This document shows, piece after piece, positions 18,941-27,191 of a stretch of DNA of 62,652 nt. Each line of letters opens with the position of its first letter. The stretch's first letter is position 1. The notes beneath the pieces were generated by a model that was given only the letters and a program-made list of their open reading frames with translations, was not told where the DNA came from and made no database searches. Source of the stretch: Deltaproteobacteria bacterium (GTDB lineage Bacteria > Desulfobacterota > GWC2-55-46 > UBA9637); assembly GCA_016219285.1 (NCBI GenBank), contig JACRNJ010000060.1, positions 1 to 62,652 of the forward strand, in the 5' to 3' direction. A program made the position numbers and the translations under genes.

Positions 18941-18998
18941 ATTTACGATTTTAGATTTGAGATTTTTAAATCGTAATTCGTAAATCATAAATCATAAT
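18941..18998. repeat. Heptamer repeat junction (ATTTACG type)
   Basis: GATTTACGATTTTAGATTTG is followed by AAATCGTAATTCGTAAATC. It is almost the same sequence as the junction at 8641, between unrelated genes, and fills the rimP-nusA gap. Confidence 0.75.
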
Positions 18999-19456
18999 TG
19001 TATCTCCAGCCTTGCCTTATCAATATCGTTAAAGGGTATCTCCCATCTTTTGCCTTCGCTGTCTATCAAAAAAACCATGCCTTCTTTAAAATCATCCAGT
19101 ATTGCCAGAAAGTTTCTCCTGCCCAGTATCGGCTGTTTTGTCTTAATCTTTACCTTTCTGCCCTTATACCTTACGAAATCCTTTTCTCTCGTTAGGGCTC
19201 TGTCAAGGCCGGGAGAGGATACCTCAAGGGTATAACTATGGTGAATAATATCCTTTACTTCCAGTATAGTCCCAAGCTCAGCGCTAACATCACCGCAGTC
19301 GTCAACTGTTATCCCTTCCTGTTTATCTATAAAAAACCTAAGAACCCATCGCCCATGCTCCATTTTATATTCAATATCAACGAGCTCCATCCCTTTTTCC
19401 AGCAGAACAGGCTCTGCTAATTCCCTTACCTGCAATATTACATCTTCTACCTTCAA
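18992..19456 (-). CDS. rimP: Ribosome maturation factor RimP
   Basis: 30S assembly factor of 154 residues. ELAEPVLLEKGMELVDIEY, FIDKQEGITVDDCGDVSAEL and LEVSSPGLDRALTREKDFVRY are characteristic. The start is TTG at 19456, giving (M)KVEDVI, with GGAG 6 bases upstream; the frame is open to 19507, but that extension runs into a terminator-like hairpin. It is first in the nusA-infB operon, and the upstream hairpin could attenuate the operon. Confidence 0.94.
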   Translation of the reverse strand: MKVEDVILQVRELAEPVLLEKGMELVDIEYKMEHGRWVLRFFIDKQEGITVDDCGDVSAELGTILEVKDIIHHSYTLEVSSPGLDRALTREKDFVRYKGRKVKIKTKQPILGRRNFLAILDDFKEGMVFLIDSEGKRWEIPFNDIDKARLEIQL

Positions 19457-19485
19457 AATACACTCCAAAAACAATGCCCTTAAAT

Positions 19486-19512
19486 AAAAAAGCGGGCATA
19501 AGCCCACTTTTT
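19486..19512 (-). terminator. Terminator-like hairpin in the rimP leader
   Basis: On the minus strand AAAAAGTGGGC pairs with GCCCGCTTTTT around a TTAT loop, with one G-U pair, and the 3' arm runs into T residues. It lies about 30 bases upstream of the rimP start, so it may be an attenuator or the terminator of a short upstream RNA. Confidence 0.55.
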
Positions 19513-19792
19513 AAAAAACATCAGTTAAGAAAACTATCATAAAAGTTTTTGTATTGCAAGTAAAAAGTTTATTTTTTGTTTTGTTATTTTATTTTGCAGA
19601 AGTTCATTGCTCATTTGTTTTTCAGTGTAGTTTTTCCATTACATTCTGGCTTATAGACCATCTTTACCCTTGCCTTTATTAACACTTATTGATATTTTTA
19701 AAATATTCTGACACATATATAAAAAATATATTGCGGCTAGCCTGAAATATCAGTTTGCCTCACAAAGTGAAACTCTCTCTGCTTTAGAAGAA
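19513..19792. other. AT-rich divergent intergenic region, rimP / deoB
   Basis: About 280 bases separate the divergent rimP operon and deoB. No tRNA, coding frame or conserved leader was recognised. Hexamers resembling promoter elements occur (CTGACA at 19708, TATATT at 19727 on the plus strand), but their spacing is poor. Promoters for both directions should lie here. Confidence 0.5.
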
Positions 19793-21007
19793 ATGACAAG
19801 TAATGAAATGAATTTTCATATGAAGGATAGAAAAATAGACAGGGTAGTTCTGCTTATTCTTGATAGTGTAGGTATAGGTGAATTGCCGGATGCGAAAGAT
19901 TATAAAGATAAAGGAAGCAATACCCTTGGAAATATAATCAAAACCCTTGGAGGCATTGCTATGCCAAATCTTGAAGCCATGGGCATGGGCCTTATTCAAG
20001 GTGTCGAAGGGCTTAAAAAATTTAGCAATCCAATTGCCTCTTATGGCAGAATGGCGGAGGCATCTCAAGGCAAAGATACTTCTACAGGCCACTGGGAGAT
20101 TACAGGGCTTGTCCTTGATAAACCTTTTCCAACATATCCCAATGGTTTTCCAAAAGAAATAATGAACAGGTTTAAGAAAGCTACGGGCCTTGATTACCTG
20201 GGAAACAGGGCAGCCTCTGGCACAGAGATTATAAAAGAACTTGGCGAGGAACATATTAAAACAGGCAAACCAATCGTATATACCTCTGCCGACAGTGTTT
20301 TCCAGATTGCGGCACACGAAGATATAATACCTGTTGCTCGGCTGTATGAGATATGCAAGATTGCAAGAAAGATTGTTAATAAATATAACATCGGCAGGGT
20401 CATAGCAAGGCCGTTTGCTGGCGGCAAAGGCTCATTTAAAAGAAGCGAACATAGAAAGGATTTTTCTTTAACTCCAACAGGCGAAACAATTTTGGACAAA
20501 TTAAAGGAGAGCGGGTTTCCTGTCATCGGTATTGGCAAGATAGGCGATATATATGGACATCGCGGACTTACACAAGAGATACATACAAAGAATAATATGG
20601 ACGGGGTTAATAAAACCATAGATGCGATAAGGAAAATAAAGAAAGGCCTCATATTCACAAACCTTGTTGACTTCGACATGCTCTATGGCCATAGGAATGA
20701 TGCGATAGGTTATGCAAAGGCGCTGGAGGAAGTTGATAAGCGGATACCTGATATGCTTAATCTTTTAACTGATGGTGATATGCTTATCATAACTGCCGAC
20801 CACGGGTGTGACCCAACAACCCCTTCAACAGACCATTCCAGAGAATATGTTCCACTGCTTGTCTACGGCAAAAAATTAAAACCTGGTATTAACCTTGGAA
20901 CGCGAAAAACCTTTGCCGATGCGGGGCAGACAATTGCAGAGGCGCTTGAGGTAGGCAGGATAAATAACGGAAGTTCGTTCTTACAAAAGATAATCTCCCA
21001 AAAATAG
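19793..21007 (+). CDS. deoB: Phosphopentomutase
   Basis: Interconverts ribose/deoxyribose 1- and 5-phosphates in nucleoside salvage; alkaline-phosphatase superfamily with two Mn ions. Visible are [15 protein letters not shown] near residue 20, [11 protein letters not shown] (phosphorylated Thr region), [14 protein letters not shown], and the C-terminal metal site [20 protein letters not shown]. Starts at 19793, 19808 or 19820 are possible and none has a strong Shine-Dalgarno. It stands alone between divergent rimP and convergent cysC. The TAG stop is supplied by the P1 palindrome at 20997. Confidence 0.95.
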   Translation: MTSNEMNFHMKDRKIDRVVLLILDSVGIGELPDAKDYKDKGSNTLGNIIKTLGGIAMPNLEAMGMGLIQGVEGLKKFSNPIASYGRMAEASQGKDTSTGHWEITGLVLDKPFPTYPNGFPKEIMNRFKKATGLDYLGNRAASGTEIIKELGEEHIKTGKPIVYTSADSVFQIAAHEDIIPVARLYEICKIARKIVNKYNIGRVIARPFAGGKGSFKRSEHRKDFSLTPTGETILDKLKESGFPVIGIGKIGDIYGHRGLTQEIHTKNNMDGVNKTIDAIRKIKKGLIFTNLVDFDMLYGHRNDAIGYAKALEEVDKRIPDMLNLLTDGDMLIITADHGCDPTTPSTDHSREYVPLLVYGKKLKPGINLGTRKTFADAGQTIAEALEVGRINNGSSFLQKIISQK

Positions 21008-21247
21008 ACATTGTTTTTTGGGGAAACCTGCAAGTCCTTGACAGACGTTTCACCTGTCAAGGGCAAGTTGCCTGCCAGACAACACACCCCTAAATCCCCT
21101 ATCGAGAGGGGACTAAAGGGGTGGGTTGTGAGGAGTAAAAATTGGCCGATAACGAAGTATGGCAGGCAAATCGACTGGCTCCACTTGCTGCGAAGCGATT
21201 GCAAGTGGAAGATGTAAAATAGCGAGTGTTTCAATCGCTATTTTACG
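20997..21247. repeat. Composite palindromic repeat, family A copy 2
   Basis: P1 palindrome (20997-21022), the CTTGACAG...CTGTCAAG hairpin, an inserted CCCCT/AGGGG palindrome (about 21083-21129, TCGAGAGGGG centre), the core ATAACGAAGTATGGCAGG, an extra hairpin CCACTTGC...GCAAGTGG and the terminal AAAATAGCGA...TCGCTATTTT hairpin. This is the richest mosaic of the three copies. The 115 bases from 21248 to 21362 show nothing recognisable. Confidence 0.8.
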
Positions 21248-21362
21248 GTAATCTGAATCTATTTTAAAAGTATCTATTAACGTGCCATATTGTCATTCCT
21301 GTAAAAATTGTTGATGCAAAAGCAGGGAAAGCACATCCATAGGGTGTTGAATTTACTGTTAC

Positions 21363-21974
21363 CTAAAACCTTACATATCCTTTTTTTTCAAGGTAACTAA
21401 TTATAGCCCTTGTTGATTCCTCGACAGACATCTCTGATGTATTAATTATAATCTCTGGGTTTAAAGGTTCTTCATACGGCGCTGATATGCCTGTAAATTC
21501 CTTTACCTCGCCTGCCCTGGCTTTTTTATACAGCCCTTTGGTGTCTCTCTGCTCGCACACCTCTATTGGGCATTTCACATATACCTCAATAAATTCATCC
21601 TCTTTTTGAAGTTTTCTGGCATTTTCCCTGTCCTGCCTATCGGGTGATATAAAGGCTGTTATCGTTATGATGTTTGCATCTGTAAAAAGCTTTGCCACCT
21701 CGCCAATTCTGCGGATATTTTCGGAACGGTCTTCTGGTGAAAAACCAAGGTTTTTATTCAGGCCGTGACGAATATTGTCGCCGTCAAGTATATATGCCTG
21801 ATGTCTGTTTTCAAGCAAGGCATGCTCTAATTCAACTGCAATGGTTGACTTTCCTGAACCTGACAAACCGGTCAGCCATATAGTCACGCCCTTTTGTTTC
21901 ATCAGATTTATCCTGTCCTGTTTTGTAATCTTTCCATGATGCCATTTGATGTTCGTAGCCTTTTGCTGTGTCAT
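21363..21974 (-). CDS. cysC: Adenylylsulfate kinase
   Basis: Phosphorylates APS to PAPS. The 203 residues contain the P-loop GLSGSGKST (residues 36-44), [10 protein letters not shown], the APS-binding [36 protein letters not shown], and C-terminal [21 protein letters not shown]. The start at 21974 ([12 protein letters not shown]) has AAGGAG 5 bases upstream; a further 14 in-frame codons upstream are not family sequence. It sits at the end of the sulfur gene cluster. ATP sulfurylase is not in the window. Confidence 0.95.
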   Translation of the reverse strand: MTQQKATNIKWHHGKITKQDRINLMKQKGVTIWLTGLSGSGKSTIAVELEHALLENRHQAYILDGDNIRHGLNKNLGFSPEDRSENIRRIGEVAKLFTDANIITITAFISPDRQDRENARKLQKEDEFIEVYVKCPIEVCEQRDTKGLYKKARAGEVKEFTGISAPYEEPLNPEIIINTSEMSVEESTRAIISYLEKKGYVRF

Positions 21975-22017
21975 GTCTTCTCCTTTTCTTTGAAGTATGT
22001 ATACATTTTGCAGCATT

Positions 22018-22198
22018 TAAAGTTCACGCTCAAAAATTGCCCAGATGCAAGGCGATTGTAGTCTGCCGATTTATCGGCGCTTTTAAAAACGCCCATAAAT
22101 GGGCAATCTACAGGTATGTTGAGCGAAGAAGCAGCAGCGACAACGTCGCGGGCGCCCATGACAGAGTCATGGGTCAGGCATTTCTCAACATGAACTAG
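22018..22198. repeat. Palindromic element, family B copy 1 (nested)
   Basis: Imperfect outer arms (GTTCACGCTCAAAAATTGCC and, at the other end, GGCATTTCTCAACATGAAC) enclose an inner unit TGTAGTCTGCC...GGCAATCTACA. That unit contains two small hairpins (GCCGATTTATCGGC and GCCCATAAATGGGC). The whole fills the stretch between cysC and the stress-protein gene. Confidence 0.75.
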
Positions 22199-22663
22199 TT
22201 ACTCCTCAAACACCTCCACCTTGCATGGCGCCCTTTCAGCAAGTTCATCAACCATTGATTTTGAAAAGTATTTTAAAAATACCGACCGTTTTCTTTTTAT
22301 TGCAACCGCCGTATCAATCTTGTATCTTCCAATTACCTCAATGGCCTTTTCAACAAAATCGCCCTGTGTTGTGACTGCGTCAAAATCAACATTCTCTTCC
22401 ATCGCCCTTATCTGAACCTTGCCCATCTCTTCGTAGCCGCGCTGACGATATTCCTTCATTATGGCCTCTGTAAGCTGAGTTGAAGGCTTGTCTCCGATAA
22501 AACCTATGTCGGTAAATTTATCAAACACCTCATTGGTAAGTTCAGTCTCAATTATATAAAGGACAACAAGTTTTGCCTTTTCTTTCTTAGCCAAATGAAC
22601 AGAATACTCTATTGCATCTTCTGATGTCCTTGATGTGGAGAGTATGAGAAGTATGTTTTTCAT
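22199..22663 (-). CDS. Universal stress protein family (UspA-like)
   Basis: Small cytosolic protein of 154 residues with a Usp Rossmann-like fold: KNILLILSTSRTSEDAIEYSVHLAKKEKAKLVVLYIIE at the start. The ATP-binding GxxGxxx(9)GS loop usual at the C-terminus is replaced by KRKRSVFLKYFSKSMVDELAERAPCKVEVF, so nucleotide binding is doubtful. The start at 22663 is favoured by AGGA upstream. It lies between a DASS permease and cysC on one strand; Usp-like proteins often accompany transporters. Its role is unknown. Confidence 0.82.
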   Translation of the reverse strand: MKNILLILSTSRTSEDAIEYSVHLAKKEKAKLVVLYIIETELTNEVFDKFTDIGFIGDKPSTQLTEAIMKEYRQRGYEEMGKVQIRAMEENVDFDAVTTQGDFVEKAIEVIGRYKIDTAVAIKRKRSVFLKYFSKSMVDELAERAPCKVEVFEE

Positions 22664-22681
22664 TTGAAATCCTATGAACAA

Positions 22682-22788
22682 CGTAGTTGCCCAATTTATT
22701 GGGCGGTTTTGTAACTCAAGGCTTTAGCTTTGAGAAATCTCAAACCTGAAGGTTTGAGTTACAACCGCCGATAAATCGGCAAACTACA
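22682..22788. repeat. Palindromic element, family B copy 2 with inserted hairpin
   Basis: CGTAGTTGCCCAATTTATTG at one end and CCGATAAATCGGCAAACTAC at the other form the outer stem. Between them lies a separate hairpin, 22711-22763, with arms GTAACTCAAGGCTTTAGC and AACCTGAAGGTTTGAGTTAC. The same hairpin unit occurs inside the ppc coding sequence at 45341. The stop of the permease gene (TAG) lies in the outer arm. Confidence 0.8.
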
Positions 22789-24211
22789 ATTTTATTCCTA
22801 TCATCGGCCAATAAAATCTGGCTGTCATATTAAATACTACCCATGCCAGTATCATCATGACAATCCCTGCCTTTGCCATATCCTTTGTAGTTATGTAACC
22901 CGATGAAACCGCTATAGCATTTGCAGGTGTTGCCATTGGGAAGCAAAAAGCTAATCCTGCCGGAACCGCAATCGCATAGGTAATAAGCTTTGGCTCTATG
23001 TTAAATTGAGAAGCCATGCCTATGCCAACTGGCAGCAAGATTGCTATAACAGCGGCATTACTCATGCCTTCAGTAAGAAGTATTGTTAAAAGAGAAAATA
23101 TGGCTATAACCAATAAAGGGCTGTTTGCCCAATCGCCGATAATCGTATTTGCTATCCACGCTGCAGCGCCTGACTTTTCCATTGATGCGCCAAGTGTTAT
23201 AGCGCCGCCATACATAAGGATTATACCCCAGTTTACATACTCCTCAATATCCTTCCACCTTACCAGCTTTAATATAAAAAGGGCTACAACAGAAACAATG
23301 GCTATATTGGCAATACCGAGGCTTTTGCCAAAAAACAGCCAAAACAGTATTGTTATTATCATTACAAAACCCACAGCATATTCCATATATCCTGTCTTCC
23401 CAATCTCCTTCATTTTTCTTTCAAACACGGATTTTGCCAGATGTATATCTTCTATATCCGATGGAAAAAATCTGGTGAGCCAAAAATAGCCTATCAGGAG
23501 CATTATCAGCACGGTTGGAAACACCATCACAGTATATTCAAAGAAATCAATATTTATGCCTGTAGCCTCTTTCAGCATACCGACAGCTAGTGGAACCCTT
23601 GCCCCTCCCAGAAATGTTGCAATACCGCCGATTATACATCCCCACGCAAGCGCAAGAAAAAGCGATTTTGCATAATTTGACTTCCCTGGCTTGAGATTTA
23701 AACCCTTTGCTATTTCAAGCACAATGGGAAAAAGCATTGCTGCCACCGCATGCTCTGACATAAAAAATGAAAGCACAGCAGCTAATATAAATATGCTGAA
23801 AACAAGGCCTGCCGGTGTATTCCCAAACCTATTCATGATAGCCAGAGCTATTCTGCTGGATAGCCCGGAATGCATAGCTGCGCCGGCAAGAATAAACGCG
23901 CCTAGTATAAAAAAAACCGCCTCGTTCCCGAACAGGGCATATGTCTCTTTCTTATCCAGTATTCCAAGCAGAGGCACTGTTACAATGGCCAGAAGGCTTG
24001 TTATGGCAAGGGGAAGCAGGCCTGTAACCCATAGGATAAGGCAAACAACAAATAAAGCAATTGCCCTTTGCCCTTGGATTGTCAATCCATCTGGTGTGGG
24101 AAGATTTATAATATAAAAGAAGAACAGCCCAGTTGCCAAGAAAAATACAGGTCTGAAACTTTTTAAGATAATAATAAGCCAAATGCGGCGCCTGTCTATC
24201 TGTACCTTCAT
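22784..24211 (-). CDS. DASS/SLC13 family anion permease
   Basis: Polytopic inner-membrane transporter of 475 residues with about 11-13 hydrophobic segments. It belongs to the divalent anion:Na+ symporter family (LWVTGLLPLAITSLLAIVTVPLLGI, then FGNEAVFFILGAFILAGA). The two SNT-like substrate and sodium motifs are altered, reading FFMSEHAVAAMLFP and LTEGMSNAAVIAILLP. Family members move sulfate, dicarboxylates or phosphate. Placement with cysC and a cysteine-synthesis cluster favours sulfate or another sulfur anion, by context only. The last codons run into the family B repeat. Confidence 0.88.
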   Translation of the reverse strand: MKVQIDRRRIWLIIILKSFRPVFFLATGLFFFYIINLPTPDGLTIQGQRAIALFVVCLILWVTGLLPLAITSLLAIVTVPLLGILDKKETYALFGNEAVFFILGAFILAGAAMHSGLSSRIALAIMNRFGNTPAGLVFSIFILAAVLSFFMSEHAVAAMLFPIVLEIAKGLNLKPGKSNYAKSLFLALAWGCIIGGIATFLGGARVPLAVGMLKEATGINIDFFEYTVMVFPTVLIMLLIGYFWLTRFFPSDIEDIHLAKSVFERKMKEIGKTGYMEYAVGFVMIITILFWLFFGKSLGIANIAIVSVVALFILKLVRWKDIEEYVNWGIILMYGGAITLGASMEKSGAAAWIANTIIGDWANSPLLVIAIFSLLTILLTEGMSNAAVIAILLPVGIGMASQFNIEPKLITYAIAVPAGLAFCFPMATPANAIAVSSGYITTKDMAKAGIVMMILAWVVFNMTARFYWPMIGIKL

Positions 24212-24370
24212 ATTTCTTTACTTGTTCCACAAGAATTGCAAAATGAAATTATGAATTCTAAACTGTAAATTTATTGAAATAAAGCGCTACCTTAAAATTT
24301 TCTTTTACAAATTTAAAACCTTAAATTTGCAATGCAGCATTATTTGAAATACTGCCTGCTGCATCCTCAA

Positions 24371-25606
24371 TCAGTCTGAGTGTTCCAGCTTCACCCTCAA
24401 TTTTCGCCGCAAAGTTGCCAAACTCCATGCTGCCTTTAATCCCAATCTGGATTTGTAAAAATTTTGTGCAAATGTTTGCATCCTCGCATTATCGTCAACA
24501 AAAAATCTTCCTTCTAACGGTGTTGTCACTACGCTTATGTCCCTAACCCAGCTGGTATTTATTTTGTTCGTTGTAACCGCCCTGTAAAGATAGCCGTATA
24601 CAGGCGCAATAACTTCGGTAGACGGCATCTTATAGTGCGGCAGTTTTGCCCTCGGCGACGGACGGTAGACAGGCAGTATCGGTATAACCCCCATATTTGT
24701 CAAAAAATCTATGCCTGTTACCGTGGATTCTATGGGTTCCAATCCAACAATCAGATGCGATGCGACAGTGCCGCTGGGAAATACAGTTGCGGCGTATTCC
24801 AGGGCATCAAGATGCCTTTTCCTGCCGATAATAGCAGCCCGGCCCGGGCATATATCTTCAAATAATTTCGGATCAAATATCTCCAAGTTATACAATACGG
24901 AATCCGCCCCTATTGCATAAGTCTCATCTATCCATTTATTTTCCTTTGGCGGAAGCGCCTCCACAGCAATCAGGGTATTAAAATGCTTTTTTATTGCCTT
25001 GATATACGGTTTCAGAAATTCTATACCGCCGTCAGCCGTTTCTGAAAAACCTATGGAGAGATATACAATTTCTGCCTTACCTTCCTTGTACGCAGCCTCA
25101 ACAGTTTCCAGCACATCTTCAACTGTATAAACACTTGCTTTTCCCTTCTTAATATCCGGATTTCCAGCACAGTACCTGCATTCTATCTCTTTATTAAAAA
25201 AATCACACTGGGTTGCAGGGGTTATTGCGACATGGCCGCCGTGAACAATGCCGATTTTTGACAACGAAATGCCTGTTGTCGTTTTAAGCCTGTAAAATTT
25301 AGGTGTTGGAACAACAGACACATTAACAGATTCGGCGCCTTCTCTTACAAAAAACTTACCCTCACTTTCTATCAGTTCATAAGGTGAATCATTAACAAAA
25401 TCATCAGCATACGGAACAGTCACCCATGTATTATGAGGCAGGATAATATCCAATCCGCATGTAATATTTGCAACATCACGGCATTTGTCCAGATTCGCCT
25501 TTTTCAGCGCCTTCCCATCAACCCTTATACCCTTGAGCATAAGTTCTACCTTAAGATAGCCAGGATTGTGGAGATATGTTTTAGTTTTTTCCTTCATGAT
25601 AGCCAT
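24371..25606 (-). CDS. Radical SAM protein with atypical Cx8Cx2C motif
   Basis: Protein of 411 residues. The cluster-binding cysteines read TQCDFFNKEIECRYCAGNP (residues about 133-151), i.e. Cx8Cx2C rather than the usual Cx3Cx2C. Around them are features of a radical SAM TIM barrel: VYTVEDVLETVEAAYKEG, IVYLSIGFSETADGG (SAM-contact strand), AVEALPPKENKW, and ASHLIVGLEPIESTV. The N-terminal 130 residues are not recognised. Two start codons (25606, 25597) are possible, both without a good Shine-Dalgarno. The gene lies between MoeB/ThiF and the DASS permease in the sulfur cluster; sulfur insertion or handling is a guess from context. The 160 bases to the permease gene hold AT-rich repeat-like sequence. 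Confidence 0.75.
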   Translation of the reverse strand: MAIMKEKTKTYLHNPGYLKVELMLKGIRVDGKALKKANLDKCRDVANITCGLDIILPHNTWVTVPYADDFVNDSPYELIESEGKFFVREGAESVNVSVVPTPKFYRLKTTTGISLSKIGIVHGGHVAITPATQCDFFNKEIECRYCAGNPDIKKGKASVYTVEDVLETVEAAYKEGKAEIVYLSIGFSETADGGIEFLKPYIKAIKKHFNTLIAVEALPPKENKWIDETYAIGADSVLYNLEIFDPKLFEDICPGRAAIIGRKRHLDALEYAATVFPSGTVASHLIVGLEPIESTVTGIDFLTNMGVIPILPVYRPSPRAKLPHYKMPSTEVIAPVYGYLYRAVTTNKINTSWVRDISVVTTPLEGRFFVDDNARMQTFAQNFYKSRLGLKAAWSLATLRRKLRVKLEHSD

Positions 25607-25616
25607 AGGAAAGTAT

Positions 25617-25758
25617 GAAATTCCAAATTACAAATTTCAAATTTCAAATTTCAAATAAATCTCAATGACCAATACCCAAAAGTCTAAACAATATTTTGGG
25701 GTCATTTGGACATTGCAATTTGGAATTTATTTGTTATTTGGTGCTTGAAATTTGGTGC
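25617..25758. repeat. Heptamer repeat junction (CAAATTT type)
   Basis: ACAAATTTCAAATTTCAAAT on one side and GCTTGAAATTTGGTGC with AATTTGGAATTTATTTG on the other form inverted halves. The moeB stop (TAA) is at its edge. Confidence 0.75.
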
Positions 25759-25759
25759 T

Positions 25760-26587
25760 TTAAAAGCTATGCCCGCACTTTGCAGCTTGTATCTCGCATG
25801 CCTCTTCGTAAGTAATAAGTTCTTTAATGGTTGCCTTGTCGCTGCAAAGCGCGCATTCCGGGTCTCTCCTTACTTTCACCTTCCTGAAGTTCATGCCGAG
25901 CGCGTCAAAGATGAGCAGATGGCCTGCGAGACCGTTGCCGATGCCGAGAATTTCTTTGACGGTCTCGACCGCCTGAATAACCCCGACAACGCCTGCCAGC
26001 GCTCCAAGAACACCCGCCTCCTGACAGCTTGGCACAAGGCCTTTTGGCGGAGGTTCGGGATAAAGGCAGCGATAGCACGGCTGGCCTTCATGCGGTTTGA
26101 AGATGGTAACCTGTCCGTCAAACCTGAACATACTCCCTGATATCAATGTCTTCTTCTCAAAAAACGCCGCATCGTTCATCAAATATCTTGTAGGGAAATT
26201 GTCGCTTCCATCCAGAAGGATATCATAGTCTTTTATGATACCCCTTATGTTATCCGCATTCAGCCTTTCCTCGTAGGTTACAACATTTATGTCAGGGTTA
26301 ATGGCCTCAATAGATTTCTTGGCAGATAAGGCTTTATGCGTGCCGACCCTGCTGGTATCGTGAATTATCTGCCTCTGCAGATTACTCAAATCAACACAGT
26401 CTCCATCAGCTATGCCAATGGTGCCGACACCGGCAGCAGCCAGATATAGTAAGATAGGGGACCCAAGCCCTCCTGCGCCAAGCACAAAAACCTTTGAATT
26501 CAGAAGCTTGGCCTGCCCCTTTCCCCCAACCTCTGGAAGTATTATATGCCTGGAATAGCGCTCTATCTGTTCTTCAGTAAAGTTCAT
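25760..26587 (-). CDS. MoeB/ThiF family adenylyltransferase
   Basis: E1-like enzyme of 275 residues that adenylates the C-terminal Gly-Gly of a ubiquitin-like sulfur carrier (MoaD, ThiS or CysO). Visible are the nucleotide-binding VLGAGGLGSPILLYLAAAG (residues 34-52), the DGDCVDLSNLQRQIIH loop with the catalytic Arg, LLDGSDNFPTRYLMND, and two zinc Cys pairs (CYRC near 170, CALC near 246). No rhodanese domain is attached. With the JAMM peptidase and CysM-type synthase upstream it fits the CysO thiocarboxylate route to cysteine known from Mycobacterium. No carrier gene is seen in the window. Repeat sequence directly precedes the ATG. Confidence 0.93.
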   Translation of the reverse strand: MNFTEEQIERYSRHIILPEVGGKGQAKLLNSKVFVLGAGGLGSPILLYLAAAGVGTIGIADGDCVDLSNLQRQIIHDTSRVGTHKALSAKKSIEAINPDINVVTYEERLNADNIRGIIKDYDILLDGSDNFPTRYLMNDAAFFEKKTLISGSMFRFDGQVTIFKPHEGQPCYRCLYPEPPPKGLVPSCQEAGVLGALAGVVGVIQAVETVKEILGIGNGLAGHLLIFDALGMNFRKVKVRRDPECALCSDKATIKELITYEEACEIQAAKCGHSF

Positions 26588-26665
26588 ATCAGTTATCAGT
26601 TGTAAGATTAAAGATTAAAGTTGTAAGTTGAAACTTAAATCTTACAACCTAAAACTTTCAACTTA
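26588..26665. repeat. Heptamer repeat junction (GTAAGAT/TTAAAGT type)
   Basis: TTGTAAGATTAAAGATTAAA and the complementary CTTAAATCTTACAACCTAAA with CAACTTAC form inverted halves. The last residues of the JAMM peptidase (VRVS) and its TGA are read from the repeat. Confidence 0.75.
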
Positions 26666-27107
26666 CTCTTACCTCCTCCTCTTTAAATGCTTCTTTCTCA
26701 TCCTCAAATGTCCATGATTTGACCGAAGCAGTTTTTCCATTCTGGACAGAAATAATTACATACGAATACAATGGCCATGCCCTTTCCCTGTCAAAAGAAG
26801 ACGGCCTGTCTGGATGGTCTGGATGAGAGTGATAAAAACCAATTATCTCCAGACCGTTTAATGAAGCTTCTTTTTCTACCTGTAATAACTCTTTCGGATT
26901 TATTTCATATCTGTCATTTGCCCTGTCCTTATTCATATTTTCCAACCTGCGGGACTTCAAAACATTTTTTCCAATCCCTGACCTCTGAGCGCTCTCTCCT
27001 ACCCCTTGCTTTTGCTCCCCAACCAGTGCACCACAGGCTTCGTGGGGATAGGATTCCTCGGCATGGCTGATTATTTCATTATAAATTTCTTTAGAAAAAT
27101 AAAGCAT
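26658..27107 (-). CDS. Mov34/MPN/PAD-1 (JAMM) metallopeptidase, Mec-like
   Basis: Zinc peptidase of 149 residues. The JAMM motif is complete: Glu in YPHEACGAL and HSHPDHPDRPSSFD (HxH, ten residues, D). Related enzymes (Mec) release cysteine from the CysO-cysteine adduct. Between the glutamate and the HSH motif there is a long variable stretch (VGEQKQGVGESAQRSGIGKN and following) that looks like an insertion of about 20 residues compared with short family members. It is co-directional with MoeB/ThiF downstream and cysM upstream, which supports the sulfur-carrier role. Confidence 0.9.
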   Translation of the reverse strand: MLYFSKEIYNEIISHAEESYPHEACGALVGEQKQGVGESAQRSGIGKNVLKSRRLENMNKDRANDRYEINPKELLQVEKEASLNGLEIIGFYHSHPDHPDRPSSFDRERAWPLYSYVIISVQNGKTASVKSWTFEDEKEAFKEEEVRVS

Positions 27108-27114
27108 TTTTAAA

Positions 27115-27190
27115 TATAGGTTAAGGCTGAGGTTAAGGTTGAGGATAAAGATTTGTCCTTCTTAACCTAAACCTTAACCTCAACCTTGTT
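27115..27190. repeat. Short tandem repeat junction (AGGTTAA type)
   Basis: AGGTTAAGGCTGAGGTTAAG and the complementary CTTAACCTAAACCTTAACCT face each other across a 20-base centre. The cysM stop TAA is the first codon of the repeat. Confidence 0.75.
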
Positions 27191-27191
27191 T

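Noticed and set aside
25617-25758. Short regular repeats resembling a CRISPR array, here and at other junctions
   Set aside because: Units are only about 7 bases, degenerate, without spacers of uniform length, and no cas gene is present.
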